Positions 8,301 through 15,642 of a stretch of DNA of 64,000 nt are shown piece by piece (positions within the stretch are counted from its first letter, which is position 1; the number at the start of each line of letters is the position of its first letter). This DNA comes from Chloroflexota bacterium. Its GTDB lineage: Bacteria > Chloroflexota > Dehalococcoidia > SM23-28-2 > RBG-16-64-32. The notes under the pieces are model-generated. The model was not told where the DNA came from. It did no database searches and saw nothing but the letters and a program-made list of their open reading frames with translations. Both the position numbers and the translations under genes were made by a program. The stretch lies in assembly GCA_029262695.1 (NCBI GenBank), contig JAJCYV010000020.1, positions 62,001-126,000 on the forward strand, given 5' to 3'.

Positions 8301-9251
8301 ATGGGAGATTGCACGACATATGAGAGGTCGACCAAGTCTACCAGCGTCACCGCAGAGATTCGGGATACAGATGGTGGCACTCAGCTCGTGGCGTACTTGG
8401 CGCACGGAATAACGCATGCGTCGGACGTCGAGGCAGCGACCTGGTCGGCCATGGCAGACCAAGTCGAACGTTTGCTTAGCGATCTCGGGTTCGCCTGCAC
8501 GCGCCCAGATCCTGATAGCCATCGTCGTCTCCACACCGACTTAGAATCCGACGAGCCCCATTGGCGCGAACGCGAAGCCGTATGCGGCTCGGACCTTTTA
8601 GTTGTCCTCAGTGGAGTTCCCAGTTCGGGAGTTGGCCAAAAAACGATCTACGCCGCAACGCAGCTCCTGCCAACGGTATTGCTCGAGTCCTCAGGCCATC
8701 AATTCAGCCCAATGATGACAGGCGCGCCCACCGTTGCCTTACACGTAGCGACAGATTCGTCCGGAGAGTGGATGACCCGCGTGAAGGACTTTATTATGGC
8801 GAACCGAGAGCGGATGATTTCCCGTCGCAAGCGTTGGCGAAGCCGCTCATCAAAACTCGGGGCTAAAGTCGTCCACCTGCGCACACAGAAAGGCTGGACC
8901 CGCCAGGACCTCGCGTCAGCACTGATGACAAGTGAGAGTACAATCCAGTCTCTAGAAGACGACCCTATCAGTCTCAGCAATCTTTCCCCGGTGGTGTTGG
9001 ACGAACTCGCTCATTTCCTTGAAACGACCGTTGTGTTCCTGCTTGACGATGAACTCCCGATTGTTCAGGAGCCAGGGATCTACGACTTGATCGCTATCTG
9101 TCGGAAGATGGGGATGAGTCTCGACGAGTTCGTGAGGTTCATCGCCAGCTACCATCTCAGGGAGCGACTAGACAGGCCGGTGGAATCTCGGGATCAGATC
9201 AAGGAGATGCTCGATATGTGGCGCCAGTTGGGCCTCGCGAACGACGAGTGA
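8301..9251 (+). CDS. Nucleoside deoxyribosyltransferase-like domain fused to an HTH domain
   Basis: 316 residues, with GAGGAGG upstream. The N-terminal half resembles a nucleoside 2-deoxyribosyltransferase-like fold: LVAYLAHGI, then REREAVCGSDLLVVLSG, then GVGQKTIYAATQLLPTVLL, the usual place for a GTxxE-type substrate pocket. An XRE-type helix-turn-helix follows at ~190-250 (LRTQKGWTRQDLASALMTSE, then STIQSLEDD). The C-terminal ~60 residues are helical. Such folds bind or cleave nucleotide derivatives, so this may be a nucleotide-sensing repressor. The assignment of the N-terminal fold is from pattern only. Confidence 0.6.
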   Translation: MGDCTTYERSTKSTSVTAEIRDTDGGTQLVAYLAHGITHASDVEAATWSAMADQVERLLSDLGFACTRPDPDSHRRLHTDLESDEPHWREREAVCGSDLLVVLSGVPSSGVGQKTIYAATQLLPTVLLESSGHQFSPMMTGAPTVALHVATDSSGEWMTRVKDFIMANRERMISRRKRWRSRSSKLGAKVVHLRTQKGWTRQDLASALMTSESTIQSLEDDPISLSNLSPVVLDELAHFLETTVVFLLDDELPIVQEPGIYDLIAICRKMGMSLDEFVRFIASYHLRERLDRPVESRDQIKEMLDMWRQLGLANDE

Positions 9252-9462
9252 AGCGAATGCGTCGTATCGTCGAAAGGCCAAGCAGTGCCAGAACACACCG
9301 GCGTTTCAACACTCTGACACCACGCATAGCTCAACCGCCTCCTCACGTCCGCGACCGGTGCGTACGGAATATGCCGCGCTGAGGCCGGCATGCCAATGGA
9401 AGCGAGCCTTGCGTGGTGGGCCCTAGGACTCAGCACCCGAGCTCGGGTTGCCGCAGGCGTAT

Positions 9463-9480
9463 CAATAAGTCTGCTTAGTG
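9463..9480. repeat. dif-like cassette boundary site 4 (variant)
   Basis: Reads CAATAA-GTCTGC-TTAGTG: right arm perfect, left arm with one change shared with site 3. Together with site 5 it brackets the tRNA-Gly fragment. Confidence 0.45.
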
Positions 9481-9496
9481 TTAGGGCATAGCCTGC

Positions 9497-9541
9497 GAGC
9501 GGGAGACGGGGATCGAACCCGCGACCCTCTGCTTGGGAAGC
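9497..9541 (-). pseudogene. 3' fragment of a tRNA-Gly (CCC) gene
   Basis: The minus strand runs from the anticodon loop (TTCCCAA) through the 3' anticodon arm GCAGA, the variable loop, an intact T-arm (CGGGTTCGATCCCCG) and the acceptor 3' strand CTCCCGC. The 5' half (acceptor, D-arm, 5' anticodon strand) is missing: the preceding bases do not pair. tRNA 3' ends are the classic attachment sites of tyrosine integrases, so this is best read as an att remnant carried by the island, not a functional tRNA. Confidence 0.7.
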
Positions 9542-9559
9542 TTATGGCCTCTGATACCA

Positions 9560-9577
9560 CACTAAGTGTGGTTAGTG
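9560..9577. repeat. dif-like cassette boundary site 5
   Basis: Reads CACTAA-GTGTGG-TTAGTG, with perfect inverted arms. It sits 138 bp beyond the stop of the NYN gene and 18 bp from the tRNA fragment. Confidence 0.6.
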
Positions 9578-9715
9578 CCTCATGTCAGCGAAGCAGTCTG
9601 CGAAACAAATGGAGGACGTGTCAATCGGCAGCCCACCCAGCAAAGCAGTCAAGATCGACTCAGCAGGAGTGTGGCGGAGTCAATTCGATCATGCCCGGCC
9701 GACGAGGATGGCCCA

Positions 9716-11593
9716 TCAAGGGCACTCGACTTCTATTTGAGCCGATCGGGGCTGAAATCCCACAGCAGCCGTATCTCGCAGGAAAGTTCGGCATTCGCCC
9801 GCAAAATTCGATCCAGAAAACAATGATACGCTGCCGATCCCATGCAACTCCAAGCTCGGCGAGAAGTAGCTGTCCGGGAGCCTGCTACTAATGTCGGCCT
9901 CATCTGCCTCGAATCTGTGGCACTGGCCAGGCGCATTGGGCTGACACAGGATGGCGCCCTGAGGGCAATCGACACCCACCTTCAATGACCTTGCATCACG
10001 ATTATCGAGCGACTTCCCGACCGCAGCGCTGTCCTCTGAGAAGGTGAAGCAGTCGCCTTGAAAGTCGTTCTCCGAAAATAGCGACACTTTATTGATCCCA
10101 TGCAACTCCAAGCTCGGCGAGAAGTAGCTGTCCGGGAGCCTGCTACTAATGTCGGCCTCATCTGCCTCGAATCTGTGGCATGCATACGCAGCCGAGTTCG
10201 TCTGGCAGAGCACCGCACCCTGTGGGCAATCGACACCCACCTTCAATGAGTTCACTCCTCGATTATCCATTAGCCCTCCAACGGAGGGCGCATCCTCCGA
10301 GAAGGTGTAGCAGTCTCCTTGGAAACCAACCTCCGAATAGAGCGAAACTTTCTGTATTCCGTGGAGTTCGAGACTGTGTGCGAAATAACCTTCGGGGAGC
10401 TTGCTGCTCAGTTCAGCCTCTTCTCCTTCAAATCTGTGGCACTGGCCAGGCGCATTGGTCTGACACAAGATGGCGCCCTGAGGGCAATCGGCCCCGACCT
10501 TCAAGGAACCGGGGTGGTTCACGAAGTTGCCAACGTGGGCTGAGTCTCCCGTAGACGAGCCCGAGGCGAATGTGTAGCAGTCACCTTGGAACTGCGGTTC
10601 CGAGAACACTGACACCTCGCCAGCCCCGTAGACGCTCAAGCGCAGTTGCCGCAGGTCCTTGAACATCGTCGAGAGATCCGCTTCAGCGTCGCTCAGAATC
10701 TTGCAGTCGTTACCGACACATAGAACAGCCGCGCTGGGCGTTGGTGTGGGGCCAGTGTTCGACTGATCGATCGACAAGGCGTCGTCATCATTCCCGCCGA
10801 TGCCAGTCCTGTTCTCCGTGTTACCGGCTCGATCCAGCTGGGATTCTGGCGTGCCACCTTCGCCAGCTGAGGACAGCACGACGAGAATCAGGGTCACGAG
10901 TATTGCGCCCCCGACACCAATGAGCAGGAACCTCGCCATGCCGCTTGATCGTCGTCGATCTGAGGCGGCGAGCGTGACGTTGGCCTCGCGCCCAACTGGA
11001 ATCGCGCCGACCTGAGGTCGCGAATCCGACCCGGAGCTTGTCGCCCCCCGTCTTGTCCTCGGAGTCTGGGGCGAGGCTTTCTCTCTCGCCGACGAAGCAC
11101 TGTCGAGGACTGATCTCAGCTCCTCGTCCACTGGGAGAAATCGCTCAATTGTGACTGGGGCGTTCGCCCACAGGTCTGGGTATATGAGCTGGACGCTGTC
11201 AGGGTAGAACTGAACCCTGACCTGCCTGTCCGATAGATCCGGGGGTCTGTGAGGCTCGTCCTCCGGCTTTCCGAATGCATCCGAGCTTACAGCCACGCAA
11301 TTGGGGTCGTCCTTCATTCGTTCGAGGATCACCCGATCGGCAGTGACCCTCGCTGGCGTCTGAAACCAGAGACCGGCGTCCAGCCCTCTCTGAAACAGCT
11401 CCGACTGTGACGGATTGTTCTCTCGAAATCGATGCCTCAACGAAGCGTCACATATGACCTCAACTCGAGCAACTCCCGCCGATAAGAGACCCCGCTTCAC
11501 GGCTAGCAAGCGCTCCAGCTTCGGCACTCGCGTACCACCGAGCGCAATATTTGAGCCATCTACCAAAGCGATTGACTCGCCTAGCGCAACCAT
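9716..11593 (-). CDS. NYN/PIN-like nuclease domain - TM helix - beta/gamma-crystallin repeats
   Basis: 625 residues from an ATG at 11593 with GGAGGAATT just upstream. Residues ~5-130 resemble the NYN (Zc3h12a-like, PIN-fold) RNase domain: ALVDGSNIALGG, VEVICDASLRHRF, DRVILERMKDDP and VSSDAF supply the expected acidic residues. A basic, low-complexity linker leads to one TM helix at ~219-242. The outside part has four Cys-rich beta/gamma-crystallin-like repeats (VSLFSENDFQGDCFTF). Known NYN proteins are cytosolic RNases; joining one through the membrane to a calcium/ligand-binding lectin-like tail suggests a sensor-effector. It is a single-gene cassette between sites 9560 and 11774. Confidence 0.75.
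   Translation of the reverse strand: MVALGESIALVDGSNIALGGTRVPKLERLLAVKRGLLSAGVARVEVICDASLRHRFRENNPSQSELFQRGLDAGLWFQTPARVTADRVILERMKDDPNCVAVSSDAFGKPEDEPHRPPDLSDRQVRVQFYPDSVQLIYPDLWANAPVTIERFLPVDEELRSVLDSASSAREKASPQTPRTRRGATSSGSDSRPQVGAIPVGREANVTLAASDRRRSSGMARFLLIGVGGAILVTLILVVLSSAGEGGTPESQLDRAGNTENRTGIGGNDDDALSIDQSNTGPTPTPSAAVLCVGNDCKILSDAEADLSTMFKDLRQLRLSVYGAGEVSVFSEPQFQGDCYTFASGSSTGDSAHVGNFVNHPGSLKVGADCPQGAILCQTNAPGQCHRFEGEEAELSSKLPEGYFAHSLELHGIQKVSLYSEVGFQGDCYTFSEDAPSVGGLMDNRGVNSLKVGVDCPQGAVLCQTNSAAYACHRFEADEADISSRLPDSYFSPSLELHGINKVSLFSENDFQGDCFTFSEDSAAVGKSLDNRDARSLKVGVDCPQGAILCQPNAPGQCHRFEADEADISSRLPDSYFSPSLELHGIGSVSLFSGSNFAGECRTFLRDTAAVGFQPRSAQIEVECP
9836..10180. repeat. Perfect 87-bp repeat within the crystallin region
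   Basis: 9836-9922 and 10094-10180 are identical over 87 bases (offset 258). They encode part of crystallin repeats 3 and 4. Identity at silent positions shows a recent duplication or conversion. Confidence 0.85.
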
Positions 11594-11647
11594 AATTCCT
11601 CCGGGATGTGGAGCCGTCTTTTGCTCACGCCCTCCTCCATCAATAAC

Positions 11648-11673
11648 GTAACCACTCCCACCGGTGGTTACGC
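11648..11673. promoter_or_regulatory. Inverted repeat upstream of the NYN gene
   Basis: CGTAACCAC at 11648-11656 and GTGGTTACG at 11665-11673 are perfect 9-bp arms with an 8-bp spacer, 55 bp upstream of the NYN start. Position and symmetry suit an operator; the binding protein is unknown. Confidence 0.45.
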
Positions 11674-11773
11674 TTCCGATCAATAATCATAAGGCCCTAA
11701 CTGAGTGGCTATACACTTCGTGGCGAATCACTACAGCCCGAAGGTCCAGCCAGTCATGGTCGTCAGCCATCGC

Positions 11774-11791
11774 CACTAACTGTAGATGGTG
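11774..11791. repeat. dif-like cassette boundary site 6 (degenerate)
   Basis: Reads CACTAA-CTGTAG-ATGGTG: left arm perfect, right arm 4 of 6. It lies 138 bp beyond the end of the four-gene operon, the position predicted by the pattern. Confidence 0.35.
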
Positions 11792-11834
11792 TCGGACCGC
11801 TCAAGGTCAGCGGTTGCTGGGGATCTTGATCGCC

Positions 11835-11852
11835 TCAACACACTTGTGTTGA
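11835..11852. terminator. Palindrome downstream of the four-gene operon
   Basis: TCAACACA-CT-TGTGTTGA is a perfect 8-bp inverted repeat about 78 bp past the end of the MBL gene. It could end the operon transcript or bind a dimeric protein; there is no U-run after it. Confidence 0.3.
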
Positions 11853-11929
11853 TCTAGAGTTCGTGATGCCAACCGACGGCATCAGCGTCCATTTGGCAGT
11901 CCTCCCTTGTGAGCGAGGGGAACCAGACG

Positions 11930-12925
11930 TCAAGCCTTGTCCATGCAGAGGGCAGATGGGGCAGCATTGGTAACGAAGGCTTGGTGATCGCCAACAAGAG
12001 GAAGGTAGACTGCATCTTCAAACTTGATAGCTAACGTGCCAGCACAACAGGCTCCGGCTGCTAAGGCGCGCGCTGGCAATCCGCTCAGATGCTTCGGTGC
12101 ATCCTTAGGGATCATTGCGGCGCAATGCTCGGATAATTCGGTGCAAGCCACATGAATACCCGGGCGCTGTTTGAGGATTGTCCGGACGATATCTGGTCGC
12201 GGAGTATCGTGAAGACCTCGACCAATCGAGAACACGACCGTATCCGGCTCAGCTAACTCTATAAGCTGCCCAGCAAACTCCTCGGCGTTGGTACTGCGAG
12301 GCGAGCCTCCATGATGGGGGAAGACCAATATCTTGGTCTTGAGGTTGGCGCCAGAGTCGAGCAGGTTGGCCAAGCCGGTCCCATCAAGATCACCGGGAAG
12401 CAATAACAGAGGCCCTCTGGCGTCGCTCACCCTGACTACAGCCGACATCGTGTTCGTCCTCAGCCGCCTGTCATCGAGATCGCTCCCACCAACTCCACCC
12501 ATAGCTACCTCAGGCGTCGGGGCTAGCACTTCGATGGCTAGGTGTGGGTCTTCCAGTGTTACTGACGTCGATGTGGTCAGCTCCGTGTGCACGTCCAGTG
12601 CCGCTCGCTGCCGAGCATCTTTAACAGCAACACGCAAGTCCTGCCACGTAGCAGTCTCCTTTGTGGCGTCAGGATTCACGTACAACTTTTCAACCTTTAT
12701 CCTCGGTTCAGCGAGAAGAGCAGTCAGACCGCCTATGTGATCACTGTCAGCATGTGACAGGAGCACCGTTTTAATCGCCCCCACGTCTCGAAGCGATAGA
12801 TACTCCAACACGGTGTCCCCATGACCCGCGTCAACGATGATGACGCCTTGAGGGTGGTAGATTACAGCAGCATTGCCGTGACCAACATCGAGAAGGGCAA
12901 TCTCAGGAGAGGCCGTCATGTTCAT
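11930..12925 (-). CDS. Metallo-beta-lactamase-fold hydrolase (ComEC/Rec2-like MBL), operon gene 4
   Basis: 331 residues from the ATG at 12925 (a second ATG is two codons on). Metal-binding motifs are clear: SHADSDHIGG (HxDxDH), LPGDLDG and FPHHGG. The overall layout (IALLDVGHGNAAVIYHP, IIVDAGHGD) is that of the MBL domain found in ComEC and in stand-alone nuclease- or phosphodiesterase-like proteins. There is no signal peptide or membrane helix, so it should act in the cytoplasm. Its start overlaps the end of the receiver gene by about 20 bp, implying translational coupling. In this operon it is the likely effector; whether it cuts DNA, RNA or a nucleotide signal cannot be told. Confidence 0.75.
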   Translation of the reverse strand: MNMTASPEIALLDVGHGNAAVIYHPQGVIIVDAGHGDTVLEYLSLRDVGAIKTVLLSHADSDHIGGLTALLAEPRIKVEKLYVNPDATKETATWQDLRVAVKDARQRAALDVHTELTTSTSVTLEDPHLAIEVLAPTPEVAMGGVGGSDLDDRRLRTNTMSAVVRVSDARGPLLLLPGDLDGTGLANLLDSGANLKTKILVFPHHGGSPRSTNAEEFAGQLIELAEPDTVVFSIGRGLHDTPRPDIVRTILKQRPGIHVACTELSEHCAAMIPKDAPKHLSGLPARALAAGACCAGTLAIKFEDAVYLPLVGDHQAFVTNAAPSALCMDKA

Positions 12926-13592
12926 CGGCTTCGGGAGCGACCTCAAAATCATAGAAGAACAGCTCCTCATACGATTGCGCTCCAATGTTCACTTTTGCGA
13001 ATAGGCGATGATCCCGGTCGATGCTAGACCGAAACGACTCGGGCAACATCGATGCAGGAAACCGAACAGCTTGGTACGGATCCCATGCTGGTATTACAGC
13101 ATCAACGACTTCCTCGCCGCTCTCCTGATTGATCTTTGCGACACGCACCAAGGTTCGTCGAGGTATCCTGCCCGGTAGCGGGTGTCCCGTGATTTCCGTC
13201 ATACACGCAGCGAGGCCCTCTTTGATTGCGGTGCTATCCGCATCGCCTCGCTTGAGCAAGACCGGTACCTGATGTCGCCACCGGCGAATGGAGACGTCAG
13301 CATCCATACTGAAGAATTGCGTAACCAAGACCGCTGGAATCTTACGTACGATCAACTCTGCTACTACTGCTGCACCATCAAAGGGCGCGAACGCCATATC
13401 CTGCAGCCGATGATCGCAGACGGCCGCTTGCGCCGTTGAGATGATGTACTCGGCGAGGTCTGATGGCTGTCTGAAACTCTCGTCTTTTTCCAGTAGTACA
13501 GGCTCGAATCCGGCGTCCTGAACCTCGAATCCGATTATTTCTGCTTCGTTGGGGTCGTCGTCTACGATCGCAACCTTCGGACCAGTCTCCAT
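12903..13592 (-). CDS. Response-regulator receiver-like protein, operon gene 3
   Basis: 229 residues from ATG at 13592, which overlaps nothing but follows the stop of gene 2 by 4 bp, with GGAGTGAG before it. Receiver signatures: the acidic cluster VAIVDDDPNEAE, the phosphoacceptor Asp in AAVCDHRLQ and a conserved Lys in VLLKRGD. The second half (from about residue 130) is not a known DNA-binding output domain; it contains RTLVRVAKINQESGEE and VDAVIPAWDPYQAVRFP. It is probably phosphorylated by, or at least partnered with, the kinase-like protein encoded just upstream. Confidence 0.7.
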   Translation of the reverse strand: METGPKVAIVDDDPNEAEIIGFEVQDAGFEPVLLEKDESFRQPSDLAEYIISTAQAAVCDHRLQDMAFAPFDGAAVVAELIVRKIPAVLVTQFFSMDADVSIRRWRHQVPVLLKRGDADSTAIKEGLAACMTEITGHPLPGRIPRRTLVRVAKINQESGEEVVDAVIPAWDPYQAVRFPASMLPESFRSSIDRDHRLFAKVNIGAQSYEELFFYDFEVAPEADEHDGLS

Positions 13593-13596
13593 CAGC

Positions 13597-15642
13597 TCAC
13601 TCCAGTCCAGGTAACTCAACAATAAACTCAGCGCCACCCAGCTCTCCGGCAGCTATGACACTCGCCTTCCCACCCAAGTCGAGCGCTGAATCGCGAACAA
13701 TTGTGAGACCAAGTCCGGTTCCACCGGGAACTGTTGTCTGTCCCGGCAGCCAGATGTCATCGACTGAGATGTTGGTTACACCCGGCCCGTTGTCAAGAAC
13801 TCGCAGCAGTATACGATCCCCCGAAATCTCAGTTGAAATGAGGATGTGCCGATTCCGCACGGTACCGTCTAGGCTCACGAAGGCGCTCACCGAGTTCGTC
13901 ATTAGGTTCGTCAGAATTCCCTCTAACGCAGCTACAGTGCCACGCATCCTCGGATTCGCGTCAGTAAGTTGGAGTTCAATATCTATCCTTCGCGCGGTCA
14001 GGAAAGGTTCAAACACTGAGCATACTTCGCGCACGGTGCTGTTCACATCGACTAGACCGGAGCGCCGCTTATCTCGATTAAGTAGGTATAAGGGGAGCTG
14101 TGCAAAGGTCTCGAGCGAGCGCGCCGACTGTCTAATCAGCTCTAAGGGCCGTTCTAGATCAGTCGACAGGTCTTCGCCTAGCGACGTCTGTAAGCGTGAG
14201 CGCAGGGTTTGAGCTAGTCTCGCGATTTGAGAGCTTGGCTTGGCAGACTGATGAGCAAACACGGCGGTACTGGTGCCCACAGTAGCCAGTGTCCGATATA
14301 GCTGTAGCTCATCGCGCAGGCTCTTTGCCTCGCGTTCTCGGGCTCGTTCAAGTCGTCTTACCGCTTTGCCGACGGATTCCTTCGTACGTTTCGGTGCCTC
14401 TTTAAGAGCCTTCTGCAAATTTTCCTGGGCCCGAGTAACCGATCTTACACTGGTTGTTCGTTCATGCTGTCGCGTCCGCTCACGCGCTCGAATCCTGCTC
14501 TTGGCCATCCACTCAAGCGCGTCCATACAGAAGCGGCGTAGTTGGTCGAACGCTTCGTTCTCCACGAAGCCTGATCGATCAGTCTTCTGGACCAGCATGC
14601 CGCTGCCGTCAACCAAAGTGACGACACCAAGCGAGTTATTGGTAGATGGACGCAGTTCAGGATTCTGTGATCGCCGAAGGTTCATCTCCAGCCAGTCGTG
14701 GCCGGGGTCACCGTAAGGCTGAACACGCAACCCTCGGTCGTAAAGATGGACGCCGCCAACTACACCAAGCCAGTCCCGAACCTCGCCGACTGTCGTCGAA
14801 CGACTGGAGAACGATTTACCATCCAGAAGGAAGGCCCAGAGGTCGAACTTTAGAGAGGGAGCCTTGTACGATTCGTCGGAAAGGTCTCCATCCTCCGCAG
14901 CCCAGAGCACCTCATCCTTCCAGTCCAGCACACGTGCACGAGTCCTTCCGTCGGTGAGCTCAGCCACAAGGTGGTACTCCGCTTGATCAAAGTAACTGTC
15001 TTGGACGCGACGTTCCAAGTCTTCGAACGCCGGTGCAATCAATCTCGGCTTGAATCCGAGTGGACTGCCAAAGGGATCTGCAAGGAGAAGCAACGACCTG
15101 GCGAGCCTCTGAATGTCTCTCCGGGCGAGTCTTGGTCCAAGCGCGTTGATTTCTATCTCAGACCCGGGTGCCTTGTTGGTCTTCCCTTCATCGATGTCGA
15201 ACCACACATCCTCGACCGCTGATGCACCGTCGAACACCGTCCAGTCAATCGTAAGCGAGTACTCTTTGCCCGGCTCACTTTGCGGTCGGGTGGTTAGGCG
15301 AGCTGATCGGCCCATTCTCAACGCGGCCAGCCTGCCGAGCCCCTTGTCACCGACGGGTAGGCGGCCGAGAGAGGTGCGTTGGCTAGAAGATTTGGAGGAC
15401 TTGCCAATCATTAGCCAGCCACTCCTGATGTCATTCATTGCCATACCCACACCGTCATCGCTCACGCGGACTGTGCCACCGGCAAGATCGGTGTCAAGAA
15501 GCTCAACGGAGCACTCTCGGGCATCAGCGTCGTACGCGTTCCGCGCAAGTTCGAGGACACCCTGATCAGGATGCGGATTTAGCTCTTCACCGAGCCTCCT
15601 GAGGATATCCGGTGAGAACTTAAGATGATCGCGCATCGACAT
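13597..15642 (-). CDS. Protein with two GHKL ATPase domains (MORC/HSP90-like plus histidine kinase), operon gene 2
   Basis: 681 residues. The N-terminal ~200 residues are an HSP90/MORC-type GHKL ATPase: N-box VLELARNAYDADA, then VSDDGVGM, then GDKGLGRLAALRMG. The middle part is followed by an Arg-rich coiled coil (~395-440). The C-terminal third is a histidine-kinase core: a His in VFAHQSAKPSSQ, N-box LTNLMTNSVSAF, VLDNGPGV and GGTGLGLTIV. Two full GHKL modules in one chain are unusual. MORC-like GHKL ATPases are known in prokaryotic restriction-modification neighbourhoods (paraMORC families), which fits the methyltransferase upstream. Its start overlaps that gene by 23 bp. Confidence 0.8.
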   Translation of the reverse strand: MSMRDHLKFSPDILRRLGEELNPHPDQGVLELARNAYDADARECSVELLDTDLAGGTVRVSDDGVGMAMNDIRSGWLMIGKSSKSSSQRTSLGRLPVGDKGLGRLAALRMGRSARLTTRPQSEPGKEYSLTIDWTVFDGASAVEDVWFDIDEGKTNKAPGSEIEINALGPRLARRDIQRLARSLLLLADPFGSPLGFKPRLIAPAFEDLERRVQDSYFDQAEYHLVAELTDGRTRARVLDWKDEVLWAAEDGDLSDESYKAPSLKFDLWAFLLDGKSFSSRSTTVGEVRDWLGVVGGVHLYDRGLRVQPYGDPGHDWLEMNLRRSQNPELRPSTNNSLGVVTLVDGSGMLVQKTDRSGFVENEAFDQLRRFCMDALEWMAKSRIRARERTRQHERTTSVRSVTRAQENLQKALKEAPKRTKESVGKAVRRLERAREREAKSLRDELQLYRTLATVGTSTAVFAHQSAKPSSQIARLAQTLRSRLQTSLGEDLSTDLERPLELIRQSARSLETFAQLPLYLLNRDKRRSGLVDVNSTVREVCSVFEPFLTARRIDIELQLTDANPRMRGTVAALEGILTNLMTNSVSAFVSLDGTVRNRHILISTEISGDRILLRVLDNGPGVTNISVDDIWLPGQTTVPGGTGLGLTIVRDSALDLGGKASVIAAGELGGAEFIVELPGLE

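Larger units (their letters stand above)
11594..11929. other. Intergenic stretch with operator-like inverted repeats and boundary site 6
   Basis: No gene seen. It holds the NYN promoter region with an inverted repeat (11648-11673), the dif-like site 6 (11774-11791) and a palindrome (11835-11852) downstream of the four-gene operon. Confidence 0.5.

Noticed and set aside
9478-9891. Plus-strand frame beginning GDGDRTRDPLLGK
   Set aside because: This is the well-known false protein produced by translating the antisense of a tRNA 3' half; it confirms the tRNA fragment rather than a gene.
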